Source: Tritrichomonas musculus (Eukaryota > Parabasalia > Tritrichomonadida > Tritrichomonadidae). From it: a stretch of 64,000 bases of DNA. The translations under genes and the position numbers were made by a program. The stretch is from NCBI GenBank assembly GCA_039105265.1, contig JAPFFF010000009.1, positions 3,534,001 through 3,598,000 on the forward strand, read 5' to 3'. Under the pieces are notes generated by a model. The model searched no databases and was not told where the DNA came from. It was given only the letters and a program-made list of their open reading frames with translations. Positions 10,480 to 20,851 of this stretch are shown piece after piece. Positions within the stretch are counted from its first letter, which is position 1. Each line of letters opens with the position of its first letter.

Positions 10480-11351
10480 ATTTCTTTAACTTCATAAATA
10501 TATTTATATTTACAATAAAATATGTTTTTTATTAATACGGTTTTGTGATATTCATATAAATGATGAATCTCAAAAAATTGACTACTGAAATTTGATAGCA
10601 ATTGTTGATTGAAAAAATTGTTAATGAAGAAACGGCCTTTGCTAAAAAACTTATTGATAAAGCAGTATTTGATTTTTATGAATACCTTCAAGCTTTCTTT
10701 GAAACTGATTACGATTTATACAACTTTAGCTAACTCTATTATTGAACAGTAATCAGTTTATTAATACAAGTCAATGAATTGGCAATTGATTCATATGTAG
10801 AATAAATCGAATCTTGTTTAAGTATTATTATGGGAGATTTTTTGGTTGCTATTCTAGGTTTTTGATTATAAAATCTGATGAATTGGGATTGGGATTGAAC
10901 TAAAAAATCATTTTTTGGTTTTGACTTCGTTATTGGTAATATCTAATAATTCAAATGCTTAGATACTTAGCTCATATTAATTTGGATTGTTTTTGCATGA
11001 ATGTTCAAAACTGTTGCAATGTTCATTTCTTTTTGACCATCGTATATTTTTTGGAAGTAAGGAATAAATAAACTCAATTGAGTTTATAATGACAATAAAA
11101 GTTGCAGGATCAAAATTAATATTATACAGAACTTCAAAAGTTTTGCTTCCTGGTCTTTTTGATGAAAAAATGTCAATAATGTGGAGTTCTAGATTTTATT
11201 AATTGCATTTATAAAGAAAATGGTTGTAATAATTAACCAATCTTATTGTTAATTCTGTAAAAACTCATTCATTTATAAATGAAATGCTAGTTGAATTTCC
11301 AAAAAACCTATAGGGTGGTGAAATAGTCCGTTCAAAAATTTTTTATTATAA

Positions 11352-11468
11352 TTAAAGATAATTCCCTTCTCTTTCAATTACCATTTTAAGTCTTTCTATC
11401 CAGTTTTCATAGACTTTTTTCCATGTATTTTTGTCAATTTTGTTCATAATTTCGATTTATGAATTTAA
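11352..11468 (-). pseudogene. mariner transposase, displaced C-terminus
   Basis: On the far side of the nested insertion the mariner frame continues on the minus strand, after another in-frame stop, as KIDKNTWKKVYENWIERLKM, then VIEREGNYL and TAA at 11352-11354. This matches the typical mariner tail (VWKKVFENWINRLQKCIE type). Together with the piece at 13177-14101 it adds up to about 347 codons, the standard mariner length. This shows that the insertion happened inside the transposase gene. Confidence 0.85.
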
Positions 11469-11470
11469 TA

Positions 11471-13174
11471 ACGTGCTCCAAAAAACTATACAGTGCCTCA
11501 AAAAATGTATAGTAAGTAAGTAGCGGTTTTATTTAAAAATTTACGAACATACTTCAGAAAAGTTATTTTACTATTGAAAGATTTTTTATTCAAAATCAAA
11601 ATCAATAAATATTCACTTCACAAATATTACTATTTATTAATGGATCTTATTCCTTATGATGATTTTCCTAAAGATCAGCAAAAAATCATCAAAATCAAAA
11701 TATATAAGCCGGATATAACTTATGTTGAATGGATACAAAAAGCTGAAGAAGATTATGAAGTTACTTTTACACCAGTCACTCTTTCACACTTTATGCTTAA
11801 AAAAGCTCTTGGTCATCATTGGCATGAATTTTATTTAGGAGGAAGAAATCCTTATCTGAACCCAACTGATAAGCATCAACTTTCTCAAGAAATAATGGAA
11901 GAATGCAATTTAGGTTCTAAATATTTTGAATTTCACAAATTTCTAGAAATATCTATTGAAATAAAAATAGATAGAATGATAAAAGCAACAAAATTTTTAA
12001 TTAAGATGAACTGCAAAAATTAGCCACAAAAATTCATTTAGAAGATGATATCGAACCATCTAGGCAGTGGGTTTTAGATACAGCAAAAGAGTTCGGTTTT
12101 AGCTTCGAACTTCCAACAAATATCTCTGAAGAAAAGTTTAATGCTGCTTCATTAAATTTATTACATGCATTTTATGAAGAACATGAAGAAGTCATCAAAG
12201 AATGTCCTTCCTCATTATTAATTGGAGCTGATGAAACAATGATGAGCTCTTTGATAAAAGAAAAAGTCATTACAATGGCAGGAATATCATGTTTATGTAA
12301 AAATATTGATATTCCACACATAACTTGTATGTGTGCACATACAGCCAGTGGAACAGCACTTCCATTATTTATAATATTACCAAATTCAATACAATCATTG
12401 CCAGTTGAGTTAAATGAATTTAATGATAACGGACAAGCCTGGTTTGCATCCAGCAAGTCAGGTTTGATGACTCGAGATCTATTTTTAGTGTGGGTGATAC
12501 ATGTAATACATTGGCTTTCTTTATATATAAAAAAATTAGATAATCTCTAAGAAACAAAAAAGCTCTCATGGTAATGGATGGACATGGAAGCAGAGAATGC
12601 CCACTAGCATTATACTTATTAAAATGCAATTCAATTAATGTTTTGATATTACCTGCGCATACTACTCACATCACCCAGATGTTTAACGTTTGCTTAGCTC
12701 ATTCTTTGAAAAGGCTTGCTGCTAAAATTATGAAAAAATTTATAAAAGAAAATATAGCAAATAAAGACATGACAAGAATCTCCATCATAAGGAAAAGCGC
12801 AATAATGGCAGTTATTTCGGCGTGGGTGAGTATTTGTAATCCTGAATCATGCCAAAAAGCAGCTAGAGTTACTGGTTTTTCGCCATATAATAAAAATCAA
12901 ATTGATAATTCAAAATTCGTAATCTTGAGAAGTAAAGAAGAAGATGATGAATATATAAAAAAGAGAAAAGAAAGATCCCGACTTGATATAAATGGAACAA
13001 TTATAAACACTTCTTCTTTTATCGATAAAATAATAGATCGATTGGTTGTACATCCAAAGTTTAATCATCTTTGTTATTTGTTTTTTTAAGAATTTTGATT
13101 TTTTTCTTTTTTTTAAATCTAACCGTTTTCACTATACAGTTTTTTGATAAGCTATATAGTTTTTTGGAGCACGT
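11471..13174 (+). mobile_element. pogo/Tigger-like DNA transposon nested in mariner
   Basis: A 1,704-bp element. Both ends start ACGTGCTCCAAAAAACTATA (20/20 identical) and are flanked by TA at 11469-11470 and 13175-13176. The inverted repeat extends to about 45 bp through a second block (CAAAAAA.TGTATAGT), giving two similar motifs per end, a usual layout for transposase binding sites. It carries a plus-strand DDE_1-type transposase, now broken. It lies in the mariner transposase gene in opposite orientation, so it is the younger insertion. Confidence 0.9.
11641..13089 (+). pseudogene. pogo/Tigger-like DDE transposase, frameshifted
   Basis: Three plus-strand frames together cover one DDE_1-family transposase of about 480 residues. 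The first (from ATG 11641, MDLIPYDDFPKDQQK) holds the N-terminal DNA-binding region and ends at 12023. The second holds LLIGADETMM with the first catalytic Asp (codon 12230-12232) and ends near 12550. The third begins near 12541 (RNKKALMVMDGHGSRE, second Asp) and continues through LPAHTTHITQMFNVCLAHSL. The third acidic position, normally Asp in the QPLDV motif, reads Asn here (QMFNV). There are two frame breaks, one near 12000 and one near 12530-12545. The copy is dead even though its ends are well preserved. Confidence 0.85.
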
Positions 13175-13176
13175 TA

Positions 13177-14101
13177 GCTCTTCACAAGTTCTGTGTTGTG
13201 TTCCTTTTAATTGATCCTTGACAAAGCCGTACAAGAAAAAGTCATTTGGACTAAGGTCAGGCGAAAAAGGGGGATGATCAAGTCGTTCCATATTTAATTC
13301 ACTGATTTTTGACATAGTCATTTTTGAATTATGAGGATGGGCGTTATCCATGTGGATCCTTACTTTTATTGATTGAGGTTTTGTCTTAATTTTATTTGCT
13401 TGTTCATTTAATTTTGGCAAAATTGTTGCGCACATCTAAGTTGAATTAAATCTTGTATTTGGTGGTAAAAATTCAATGAGGACTGGGCCCGCTATAGAAA
13501 ATGAAGTGAAAAACATGTATTTTTTATCACTTATTTGCCTTCTTGGAATTTGAAGTCGTGAATCACTGTCCGTCCACATTCCATCAAAAAAATAGCAAAG
13601 GAAAAACCAGGATTCATCACATGTGATTAATTTCATTAATTGCCCTTCTGAAAAATGAAGCAATTTTGACTGAAGTTTGTTTGAATAAAAAACCCTTTCT
13701 TGTTTTTGTTCGTTTGATAGTTCATGAGGAACCCACTTGAAAAATACTTTTTTGAGATGCAATGATTCGGTCAGTTTTTTTTTTACAGTGTTCTTATCTA
13801 TCCCTATCACGAATGCTATGCAACGACATGAAGCAGAAAGGCAATCTAAAATGAAGTCTCGAACAGCTTCCACTTTTTCTAAACATAATGGTCTTCCGCA
13901 TCGAGGAAGATCTGAAACGGTTTGACGACCGTTATCAAATTCATGCATCCATTTGTATATGAATCTTTGTGTAGGACATTGAGGTCCATATGCTTCTGTC
14001 ATTTGTGCGAAGGTATCTGTGGCATTTAATTTTCTAAGCCAGCAAAAGTGAACAACACTCCGAAATTCATCATTCATATTTTTTAAAAAATAAACGTCCA
14101 A
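13177..14101 (-). pseudogene. mariner transposase, N-terminal and catalytic part
   Basis: The minus-strand frame from ATG 14101 carries a paired helix-turn-helix DNA-binding part (FIYKWMHEFDNGRQTV followed by DLPRCGRP) and a DD34D catalytic core. D1 is in ITCDESWFF, D2 in IHMDNAHPHNS and D3 in PDLSPNDFFLYG. A TAG at 13436-13438 interrupts the frame between D1 and D2, and the same frame resumes at once (MCATILPKLNEQ). The reading is then cut at CEEL by the nested element. A second candidate start is MNDEFRSVVHFCW, nine codons in. The enzyme would cut and paste DNA at TA sites. Identification is secure and the copy is dead. Confidence 0.9.
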
Positions 14102-14262
14102 AATTGTAAACGGATTAAATTCAAGAAAGAAAAGTGACCATTTTAATCAAAATCGAGAACATGATAAACAAGATATCAATGAATTATTTTATAACTTCAG
14201 TATATTAAAAAATTCAATTATTAAAGAAATATTTCAATTGAACGGTCTTTTTCACCACCCTA

Positions 14263-15488
14263 TATTATTCTTCTTTCATTATGAGAAAAACTAGTTTTAC
14301 AAATGTTTTTCTCATTGTTTAGTCATGACTATATCGGATGCAGTCACTAGGTCTTTACTAAAAAGTGATACATATTGTTAACTGGTTTGAAGAAGAGTAT
14401 AAATAACTCAATTACTTAGTTAACATTTGACTATGGTCGTTACCTAACAAATCCATAGCCAGTAAACATATTTATATCATCTAATTCTTCTAATATTATA
14501 CGACCATGACCTAATGTTAACTTCTAACTTGCCATTTACTGATGAAAATGACAGCGAGGAAACAGGATCATTAATATTAAGTGATCTATAGATATTAATA
14601 ATTTTTTCAGGGAGTCATTAAACTCCTACATCAAGCTATTAGTATAGAAAGTATATGTTCTAGAAGCAGATTTCGATACTTATTCTCCTGGTTACAGATA
14701 GAGATATTCTCAAAAGGAGGATAGAGACACTAGAAGGTGAGAAAGAAAACTTGCCTTAGTTACTTATACAAATATAGAGAATCTGATATACTAAAGATAT
14801 AGAAAACTGAATCTGTAGAGATGAGTATCTATAGAAAAAAGAATGATATGATCTATTTAGACCAAAAAATGTCCTTTTTAATTGTATTGGTGTAGATGAC
14901 CAATATTCTGTTAGTTGGAAAATCCATATGTATATAGAAGAATTGGATTTTGTTATTATTGTTCATAGTAACTGCTTATCTTATTTTATAGATACTTTGT
15001 CATCAGCAAATGAGAAAAATTGATGTCATTCATTGTTTCACTTCGAGTTTTGGCAAATTGGATTTTTCCAAGATCATTCAAACAAATTAGATATGCGTCA
15101 TTAATATCACAAGTTTTAAGAATGAATGAAGTTGACAGTAACCACCAAATTGAATTGACCGTGATTACCTCTTTGACATTTGTGATCAAATTGACTATGT
15201 AGAATTCTTTACTTTTGTTGTGATACTACTAGAGGTACTTTACTAAATACTACTCCATAAACTATCCTCTCTGGATTTACAACCTATTTTTTCTGTGAAG
15301 AGGAAAATATCAAATGAAAACTAACTATATACAAAATAAATAATTACAGAATACTATATAAATATCATAAATATCATTTTATTAAACTTTAAATTTTTTT
15401 TTCAGCAGATATTCATATTTTTTGATAACAATTTTCATTTTTAAATTTTTGAGAGGAACAATTGAAATCTGAACAATAGTTTGAAATA
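14263..15488. other. Spacer between the mariner and the 7-kb element
   Basis: About 1.2 kb without a supported gene. It holds a ~22-bp inverted repeat (14419-14440 with 14500-14521, beginning GTTAACATT in each arm) that could form a hairpin. A short minus-strand frame at 14986-15189 shows no family features. Confidence 0.45.
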
Positions 15489-15639
15489 TACCGGTTAGTG
15501 AACGATATTTCCCATATCACTTAATATATGTTATATAACATTTTAAATTGAAAAAGTGGAAAATTTGATTACTTTACAAAAAGCGGTTAAATTATTTTTT
15601 TGTGTCAAAATAAAAAAAAATTTTCATTTATAAGATGGT

Positions 15640-17575
15640 CTTACATTCTAGATCAAGAGTAGTTTTTTAGCTCTCAATGTTAACAATCAGCAAAAGCCAT
15701 CTTCCATATAAGAGCTAGAGCACTTTTTTGGCTCTCAATGTTAACAATCAACGAAAGCAAACTTCAATTCTAGAAGAAGAGCACTTTTTTGGCTCTCAAT
15801 GTTAACAATCAACGAAAGCAAACTTCAATTCTAGAAGAAGAGCACTTTTTTGGCTCTCAATGTTAACAATCAACGAAAGCAAACTTCAATTCTAGAAGAA
15901 GAGCACTTTTTTGGCTCTCAATGTTAACAATCAGCAAAAGCAAACTTCAATTCTAGAAGAAGAGCACTTTTTTGGCTCTCAATGTTAACAATCAACGAAA
16001 GCAAACTTCAATTCTAGAAGAAGAGCACTTTTTTGGCTCTCAATGTTAACAATCAACGAAAGCAAACTTCAATTCTAGAAGAAGAGCACTTTTTTGGCTC
16101 TCAATGTTAACAATCAGCAAAAGCAAACTTCAATTCTAGAAGAAGAGCACTTTTTTGGCTCTCAATGTTAACAATCAACGAAAGCAAACTTCAATTCTAG
16201 AAGAAGAGCACTTTTTTGGCTCTCAATGTTAACAATCAACGAAAGCAAACTTCAATTCTAGAAGAAGAGCACTTTTTTGGCTCTCAATGTTAACAATCAG
16301 CAAAAGCAAACTTCAATTCTAGAAGAAGAGCACTTTTTTGGCTCTCAATGTTAACAATCAACGAAAGCAAACTTCAATTCTAGAAGAAGAGCACTTTTTT
16401 GGCTCTCAATGTTAACAATCAGCAAAAGCAAACTTCAATTCTAGAAGAAGAGCACTTTTTTGGCTCTCAATGTTAACAATCAACGAAAGCAAACTTCAAT
16501 TCTAGAAGAAGAGCACTTTTTTGGCTCTCAATGTTAACAATCAACGAAAGCAAACTTCAATTCTAGAAGAAGAGCACTTTTTTGGCTCTCAATGTTAACA
16601 ATCAGCAAAAGCAAACTTCAATTCTAGAAGAAGAGCACTTTTTTGGCTCTCAATGTTAACAATCAACGAAAGCAAACTTCAATTCTAGAAGAAGAGCACT
16701 TTTTTGGCTCTCAATGTTAACAATCAACGAAAGCAAACTTCAATTCTAGAAGAAGAGCACTTTTTTGGCTCTCAATGTTAACAATCAGCAAAAGCAAACT
16801 TCAATTCTAGAAGAAGAGCACTTTTTTGGCTCTCAATGTTAACAATCAACGAAAGCAAACTTCAATTCTAGAAGAAGAGCACTTTTTTGGCTCTCAATGT
16901 TAACAATCAGCAAAAGCAAACTTCCATATAAGAGCTAGAGCACTTTTTTGGCTCTCAATGTTAACAATCAGCAAAAGCAAACTTCAATTCTAGAAGAAGA
17001 GCACTTTTTTGGCTCTCAATGTTAACAATCAACGAAAGCAAACTTCAATTCTAGAAGAAGAGCACTTTTTTGGCTCTCAATGTTAACAATCAGCAAAAGC
17101 AAACTTCAATTCTAGAAGAAGAGCACTTTTTTGGCTCTCAATGTTAACAATCAGCAAAAGCAAACTTCAATTCTAGAAGAAGAGCACTTTTTTGGCTCTC
17201 AATGTTAACAATCAACGAAAGCAAACTTCAATTCTAGAAGAAGAGCACTTTTTTGGCTCTCAATGTTAACAATCAGCAAAATCAAACTTCAATTCTAGAA
17301 GAAGAGCACTTTTTTGGCTCTCAATGTTAACAATCAGCAAAAGCAAACTTCCATATAAGAGCTAGAGCACTTTTTTGGCTCTCAATGTTAACAATCAACG
17401 AAAGCAAACTTCAATTCTAGAAGAAGAGCACTTTTTTGGCTCTCAATGTTAACAATCAGCAAAAGCAAACTTCCATATAAGAGCTAGAGCACTTTTTTGG
17501 CTCTCAATGTTAACAATCAACGAAAGCAAACTTCAATTCTAGAAGAAGAGCACTTTTTTGGCTCTCAATGTTAAC
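15640..17575. repeat. 61-bp tandem array, 31 units
   Basis: The motif CTCTCAATGTTAAC recurs every 61 bp from 15671 to 17562, exactly 31 periods with no net insertion or deletion. Units come in two main forms, AACGAAAG (17 units) and AGCAAAAG (14 units). Four of the latter (units 1, 21, 28, 30) also replace the TTCTAGAAGAAG segment with a CCATATAAGAGCTAG segment. Each unit has a potential AGAGC/GCTCT hairpin around a T-run, a GTTAAC palindrome and usually a TTCTAGAA palindrome. A degenerate partial unit precedes the first. The array stops 45 bp before the transposase ATG and so occupies its promoter/leader position. Confidence 0.95.
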
Positions 17576-17620
17576 TTTTTTCCTATTCAAAAAGTTCAAT
17601 CCAAATTTTATTTCTTACCT

Positions 17621-20600
17621 ATGGATCAACAACTTAAAGAAGTCTTTGAGATGAAAGAATGCAACAAGGTTTTATATTATGAATATTTACTAGAGAAACT
17701 ATCCAAAAAGCCAAGAATAGCAGGCTATAGATATCATTTGAAATTGATCAAAAAATTGAAAAAGCTACGAGTCTGGGGAATTCTGCAATCAAAGTTTGCA
17801 TCATGTTTTATTGGAAAAATTAGTGTTACTTTTAAGGTAGATCGGAGAACATTAGAATATTGGATCAAAAAGTTATCTGAAAATCAAGCTTGGCTCCCAG
17901 ACCATCATAAAAATCCTGCATTCTCCAGAGTATTCACCATTGACCAATTCAAAACTGTTCTGGCACTTGTAAAAATTACATGTTCTCAAAGTGTTATTCC
18001 AGTTACAAATGATCAAGTTCGAATTGTTATTCAGAGGTACTACAATGCGCAATCATTCCATCCTCAACCAGGACTACATTTCAATGCATCTATTAAATTT
18101 ATCTTGAACTTAAAAAAGATTCTCAGGTATAGTTCACTACGATTCCACCCAAAAAGAAGACCTAAACACATGATTAGTACAATCATTGATTTTATTATAA
18201 GAAGTCGATCAATATTTCAAAAGAAGGTTGAAAGAAACAGAATCCTTAACTGTGATGAATCTTTTTGGCGTCAAATTGAATATTTTTCCAGAACATGGGC
18301 TCCTACAGGATCTGATAATGTTTCAATTATGACTAAAACTGACCCAAAGTCTGGCTTTACTTTCTTAGCAACAATTTGTGCTGATGGATCATTGCTACCT
18401 TTAGTTTTAATTGCATCAGGGAAAACAACCAGAGTCGAAGATAATTGGTTTGGACATGGAAGACACATAAACGAGAAATCAAATAAGGAAGAAGCACTCC
18501 CCAATCCATATTATAAGTTTAGTATTTCAAAAAGATCAAAAACTGAAACAATAATTCCAAAATCAAAGACGGATCATTCTGAAAAAGGCTGGACTACCAA
18601 CAGTACTTTTAAAGAGTATTTGAAGTTTATCAGAAGCTTATATCCTTTCAAAGAAGAAGACAAGAATTCACGAACTAATAGAATTTATCTTTTTGCAGAT
18701 ACTTATGGAGCGCATATATCAGAAAAGTCAATTAATTACGCACTTGATAACAATGTTTGTATTGTTCCCATCCCTGAAGGTTGCACAGACATTTTCCAAC
18801 CTTTAGATCTCAAAATCTTTGCACCTATGAAAACAAAATCGAAAAAGTATTTGGAACAATTAATTAGTGACGAAATAATAAAAAACTTTGATTTTGAAAC
18901 CATGAATGTTAAAAAAGAATTCACAGTTCCGGCAGAAATAGATAAGAAGACATCCACAGCTCTACTTGATATCATTTGGTACGAAACTCAAAGAAGCACT
19001 GTCGAAGAATCCTGGGAACAAGCAATAGTTCAATATTTCACTTTATTTAATTGTTATAATGATTATGATGAAGATAAAGATTTTGAAAAGAGGCTTTTAT
19101 TAAGAGAGGAACAACGAAAACAAGAGCAAGTTCGCAGAAAATATGATGAAAAAATTAAAAATCTTGAAAAACAATGTAGTTTATTAATTTGCGAAAATGT
19201 TAAAAAATTCTTTTCAAAAAAATTACATGAATGTAAAGCTCAATTGAATAGCATTTTACAGCCATTTATTAAAAGCAACAAAGGAAGAAAGCCTAAAAAA
19301 GAAACTAGCAATTCAAAAAATAACGTTACTAAAACCGTCTCAAAAAAACAAAATAATAATGTCATACAAAGCTCAATTACAAATCAAACAACAGATGTAA
19401 ACTCACCACAAGAAATGCTACCACGACGAACCTTCTTAATTCCGACGTTTAATTCATCAACACTATCTGATACTCAAGCACGATTACAGCGACAAAGCCC
19501 GAATACAAATCAAACAACAGATGTAAACTCACCACAAGAAATGCTATTACGACGAGCCTTCTTAATTCCGACGTTTAATTCATCAACACTATCTGATACT
19601 CAAGCACGATTACAGCGACAAAGCCCGAATACAAATCAGGCAACAGATGTAAACTCACCACAAGAAATGCTACCACGACGAGCCTTCTTAATTCCGGCGT
19701 TTAATTCATCAACACTATCTGATACTCAAGCACGATTACAGCGACAAAGCCCGAATACAAATCAAACAACAGATGTAAACTCACCACAAGAAATGCTACC
19801 ACGACGAGCCTTCTTAATTCCGACGTTTAATTCATCAACACTATCTGATACTCAAGCACGATTACAGCGACAAAGCCCGAATACAAATCAAACAACAGAT
19901 GTAAACTCACCACAAGAAATGCTACCACGACGAGCCTTCTTAATTCCGACGTTTAATTCATCAACACTATCTGATACTCAAGCACGATTACAGCGACAAA
20001 GCCCGAATACAAATCAGGCAACAGATGTAAACTCACCACAAGAAATGCTACCACGACGAGCCTTCTTAATTCCGGCGTTTAATTCATCAACACTATCTGA
20101 TACTCAAGCACGATTACAGCGACAAAGCCCGAATACAAATCAAACAACAGATGTAAACTCACCACAAGAAATGCTACCACGACGAGCCTTCTTAATTCCG
20201 ACGTTTAATTCATCAACACTATCTGATACTCAAGCACGATTACAGCGACAAAGCCCGAATACAAATCAGGCAACAGATCGATCAAACTTTGGAGATGATA
20301 ATGATTTTGATCTTCTGAATTTGCCTTTATTTTCTAATCACAAAAACGATAAAAAAAAGAAGACAGAGCCATTTACTATTCGTGATTACAATAGCTACAT
20401 TACTGAAAACCAAATCATAAACCATAAAAAGCAACTTAAGTTAATTGAGCCAATGATAATAAATGAACTTCAAAAAGAAAATACTCAATACACATCTATA
20501 ATAGAAAGAACTAAAGAACTTAGAAAACAGCAACGTGAACAACTTACTAATCAGCAGCTTGAATTGGATAAAACCGTTCGAGAAATTGACCAATTGGAAC

Positions 20601-20851
20601 ATGTAATATTGAGTCTTCCCAAAAAAAAAGAAGAAAAGACTACAAAAGCCCAATCTAAAACCAAAAGAAAACCAAAAAAAGCCTCTTCAATTTCTATAAT
20701 AAAAGACCCTAATTCATTAAACATAAATTCTAATTTACCAAACATATCAAGCAATGAATCAAGCGTTCAAATACCACTCAATACCAGCCTAACGAATACG
20801 TCTGCCGTGTACTATAATTGCGCTAGTCAAGTCAATAATCCAAATATATAA
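17621..20851 (+). CDS. pogo-type DDE transposase with internal 42-residue repeats
   Basis: The 1,076-residue frame is read from ATG 17621 (MDQQLKEVFEMKE); upstream codons belong to the tandem array and lack ATG. Residues ~30-180 contain two helix-turn-helix-like parts (VTFKVDRRTLEYWIKKL and FTIDQFKTVLALVK), as in CENP-B/pogo DNA-binding domains. The catalytic triad is visible: D212 in LNCDESFWRQ, D360 in LFADTYGAH, D396 in IFQPLDLKIF, a DD35D spacing between the last two. A basic linker follows, then seven full 42-residue repeats (~587-880), then a charged coiled coil (ELQKENTQYTSIIERTKELR onward) and a Lys-rich tail. Typical pogo transposases are 450-600 residues, so the C-terminal half is extra. 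The frame is uninterrupted, so this may be an active enzyme. Confidence 0.9.
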   Translation: MDQQLKEVFEMKECNKVLYYEYLLEKLSKKPRIAGYRYHLKLIKKLKKLRVWGILQSKFASCFIGKISVTFKVDRRTLEYWIKKLSENQAWLPDHHKNPAFSRVFTIDQFKTVLALVKITCSQSVIPVTNDQVRIVIQRYYNAQSFHPQPGLHFNASIKFILNLKKILRYSSLRFHPKRRPKHMISTIIDFIIRSRSIFQKKVERNRILNCDESFWRQIEYFSRTWAPTGSDNVSIMTKTDPKSGFTFLATICADGSLLPLVLIASGKTTRVEDNWFGHGRHINEKSNKEEALPNPYYKFSISKRSKTETIIPKSKTDHSEKGWTTNSTFKEYLKFIRSLYPFKEEDKNSRTNRIYLFADTYGAHISEKSINYALDNNVCIVPIPEGCTDIFQPLDLKIFAPMKTKSKKYLEQLISDEIIKNFDFETMNVKKEFTVPAEIDKKTSTALLDIIWYETQRSTVEESWEQAIVQYFTLFNCYNDYDEDKDFEKRLLLREEQRKQEQVRRKYDEKIKNLEKQCSLLICENVKKFFSKKLHECKAQLNSILQPFIKSNKGRKPKKETSNSKNNVTKTVSKKQNNNVIQSSITNQTTDVNSPQEMLPRRTFLIPTFNSSTLSDTQARLQRQSPNTNQTTDVNSPQEMLLRRAFLIPTFNSSTLSDTQARLQRQSPNTNQATDVNSPQEMLPRRAFLIPAFNSSTLSDTQARLQRQSPNTNQTTDVNSPQEMLPRRAFLIPTFNSSTLSDTQARLQRQSPNTNQTTDVNSPQEMLPRRAFLIPTFNSSTLSDTQARLQRQSPNTNQATDVNSPQEMLPRRAFLIPAFNSSTLSDTQARLQRQSPNTNQTTDVNSPQEMLPRRAFLIPTFNSSTLSDTQARLQRQSPNTNQATDRSNFGDDNDFDLLNLPLFSNHKNDKKKKTEPFTIRDYNSYITENQIINHKKQLKLIEPMIINELQKENTQYTSIIERTKELRKQQREQLTNQQLELDKTVREIDQLEHVILSLPKKKEEKTTKAQSKTKRKPKKASSISIIKDPNSLNINSNLPNISSNESSVQIPLNTSLTNTSAVYYNCASQVNNPNI
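19379..20278 (+). repeat. 126-bp in-frame coding repeats, seven full copies
   Basis: Seven tandem 126-bp copies begin at 19379, 19505, 19631, 19757, 19883, 20009 and 20135, with a partial eighth at 20261. Each encodes TNQTTDVNSPQEMLPRR.FL and ends ARLQRQSPN. Copies are nearly identical in DNA. They differ mainly by linked changes (TNQTTD with IPTF versus TNQATD with IPAF) that recur as a block in copies 3-4 and 6-7, which indicates recent multi-unit duplication. The repeats are predicted disordered and lie between the catalytic core and the coiled-coil tail. Confidence 0.95.

Larger units (their letters stand above)
9932..11310. other. Intergenic stretch with gene and repeat remnants
   Basis: Between the first MITE and the mariner element lie a short minus-strand frame (10004-10309), a foldback repeat (10383-10479), and plus-strand coding-like scraps. 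One scrap, at about 10600-10735, reads IVNEETAFAKKLIDKAV with more helical residues after it; another, near 11105-11200, reads as a short Leu-rich stretch containing FDEKMSIMW. These look like decayed gene pieces of unknown origin. I cannot assign them to a family. Confidence 0.4.
11313..14260 (-). mobile_element. mariner transposon, interrupted by a second element
   Basis: Terminal inverted repeats begin GGGTGGTGAAATAGTCCGTT on the left and GGGTGGTGAAAAAGACCGTT on the right (2 mismatches in 23 bp). They are flanked by TA at 11311-11312 and 14261-14262. Removing the nested element (11471-13174) and one TA copy leaves about 1.24 kb, the normal size of a mariner. The transposase lies on the minus strand and is inactivated by in-frame stops and by the insertion. 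It is older than the nested element. Confidence 0.9.

Noticed and set aside
14986-15189. 67-codon minus-strand frame
   Set aside because: Overlapped by an equally long frame on the other strand; no evidence for either.
15640-17575. CRISPR-like array
   Set aside because: The whole 61-bp unit repeats without unique spacers, there are no cas genes, and the setting is eukaryotic. It is a tandem repeat.
17558-17620. Upstream extension of the pogo-type transposase
   Set aside because: It would need a TTG start inside the last array unit; ATG at 17621 is the first proper start.
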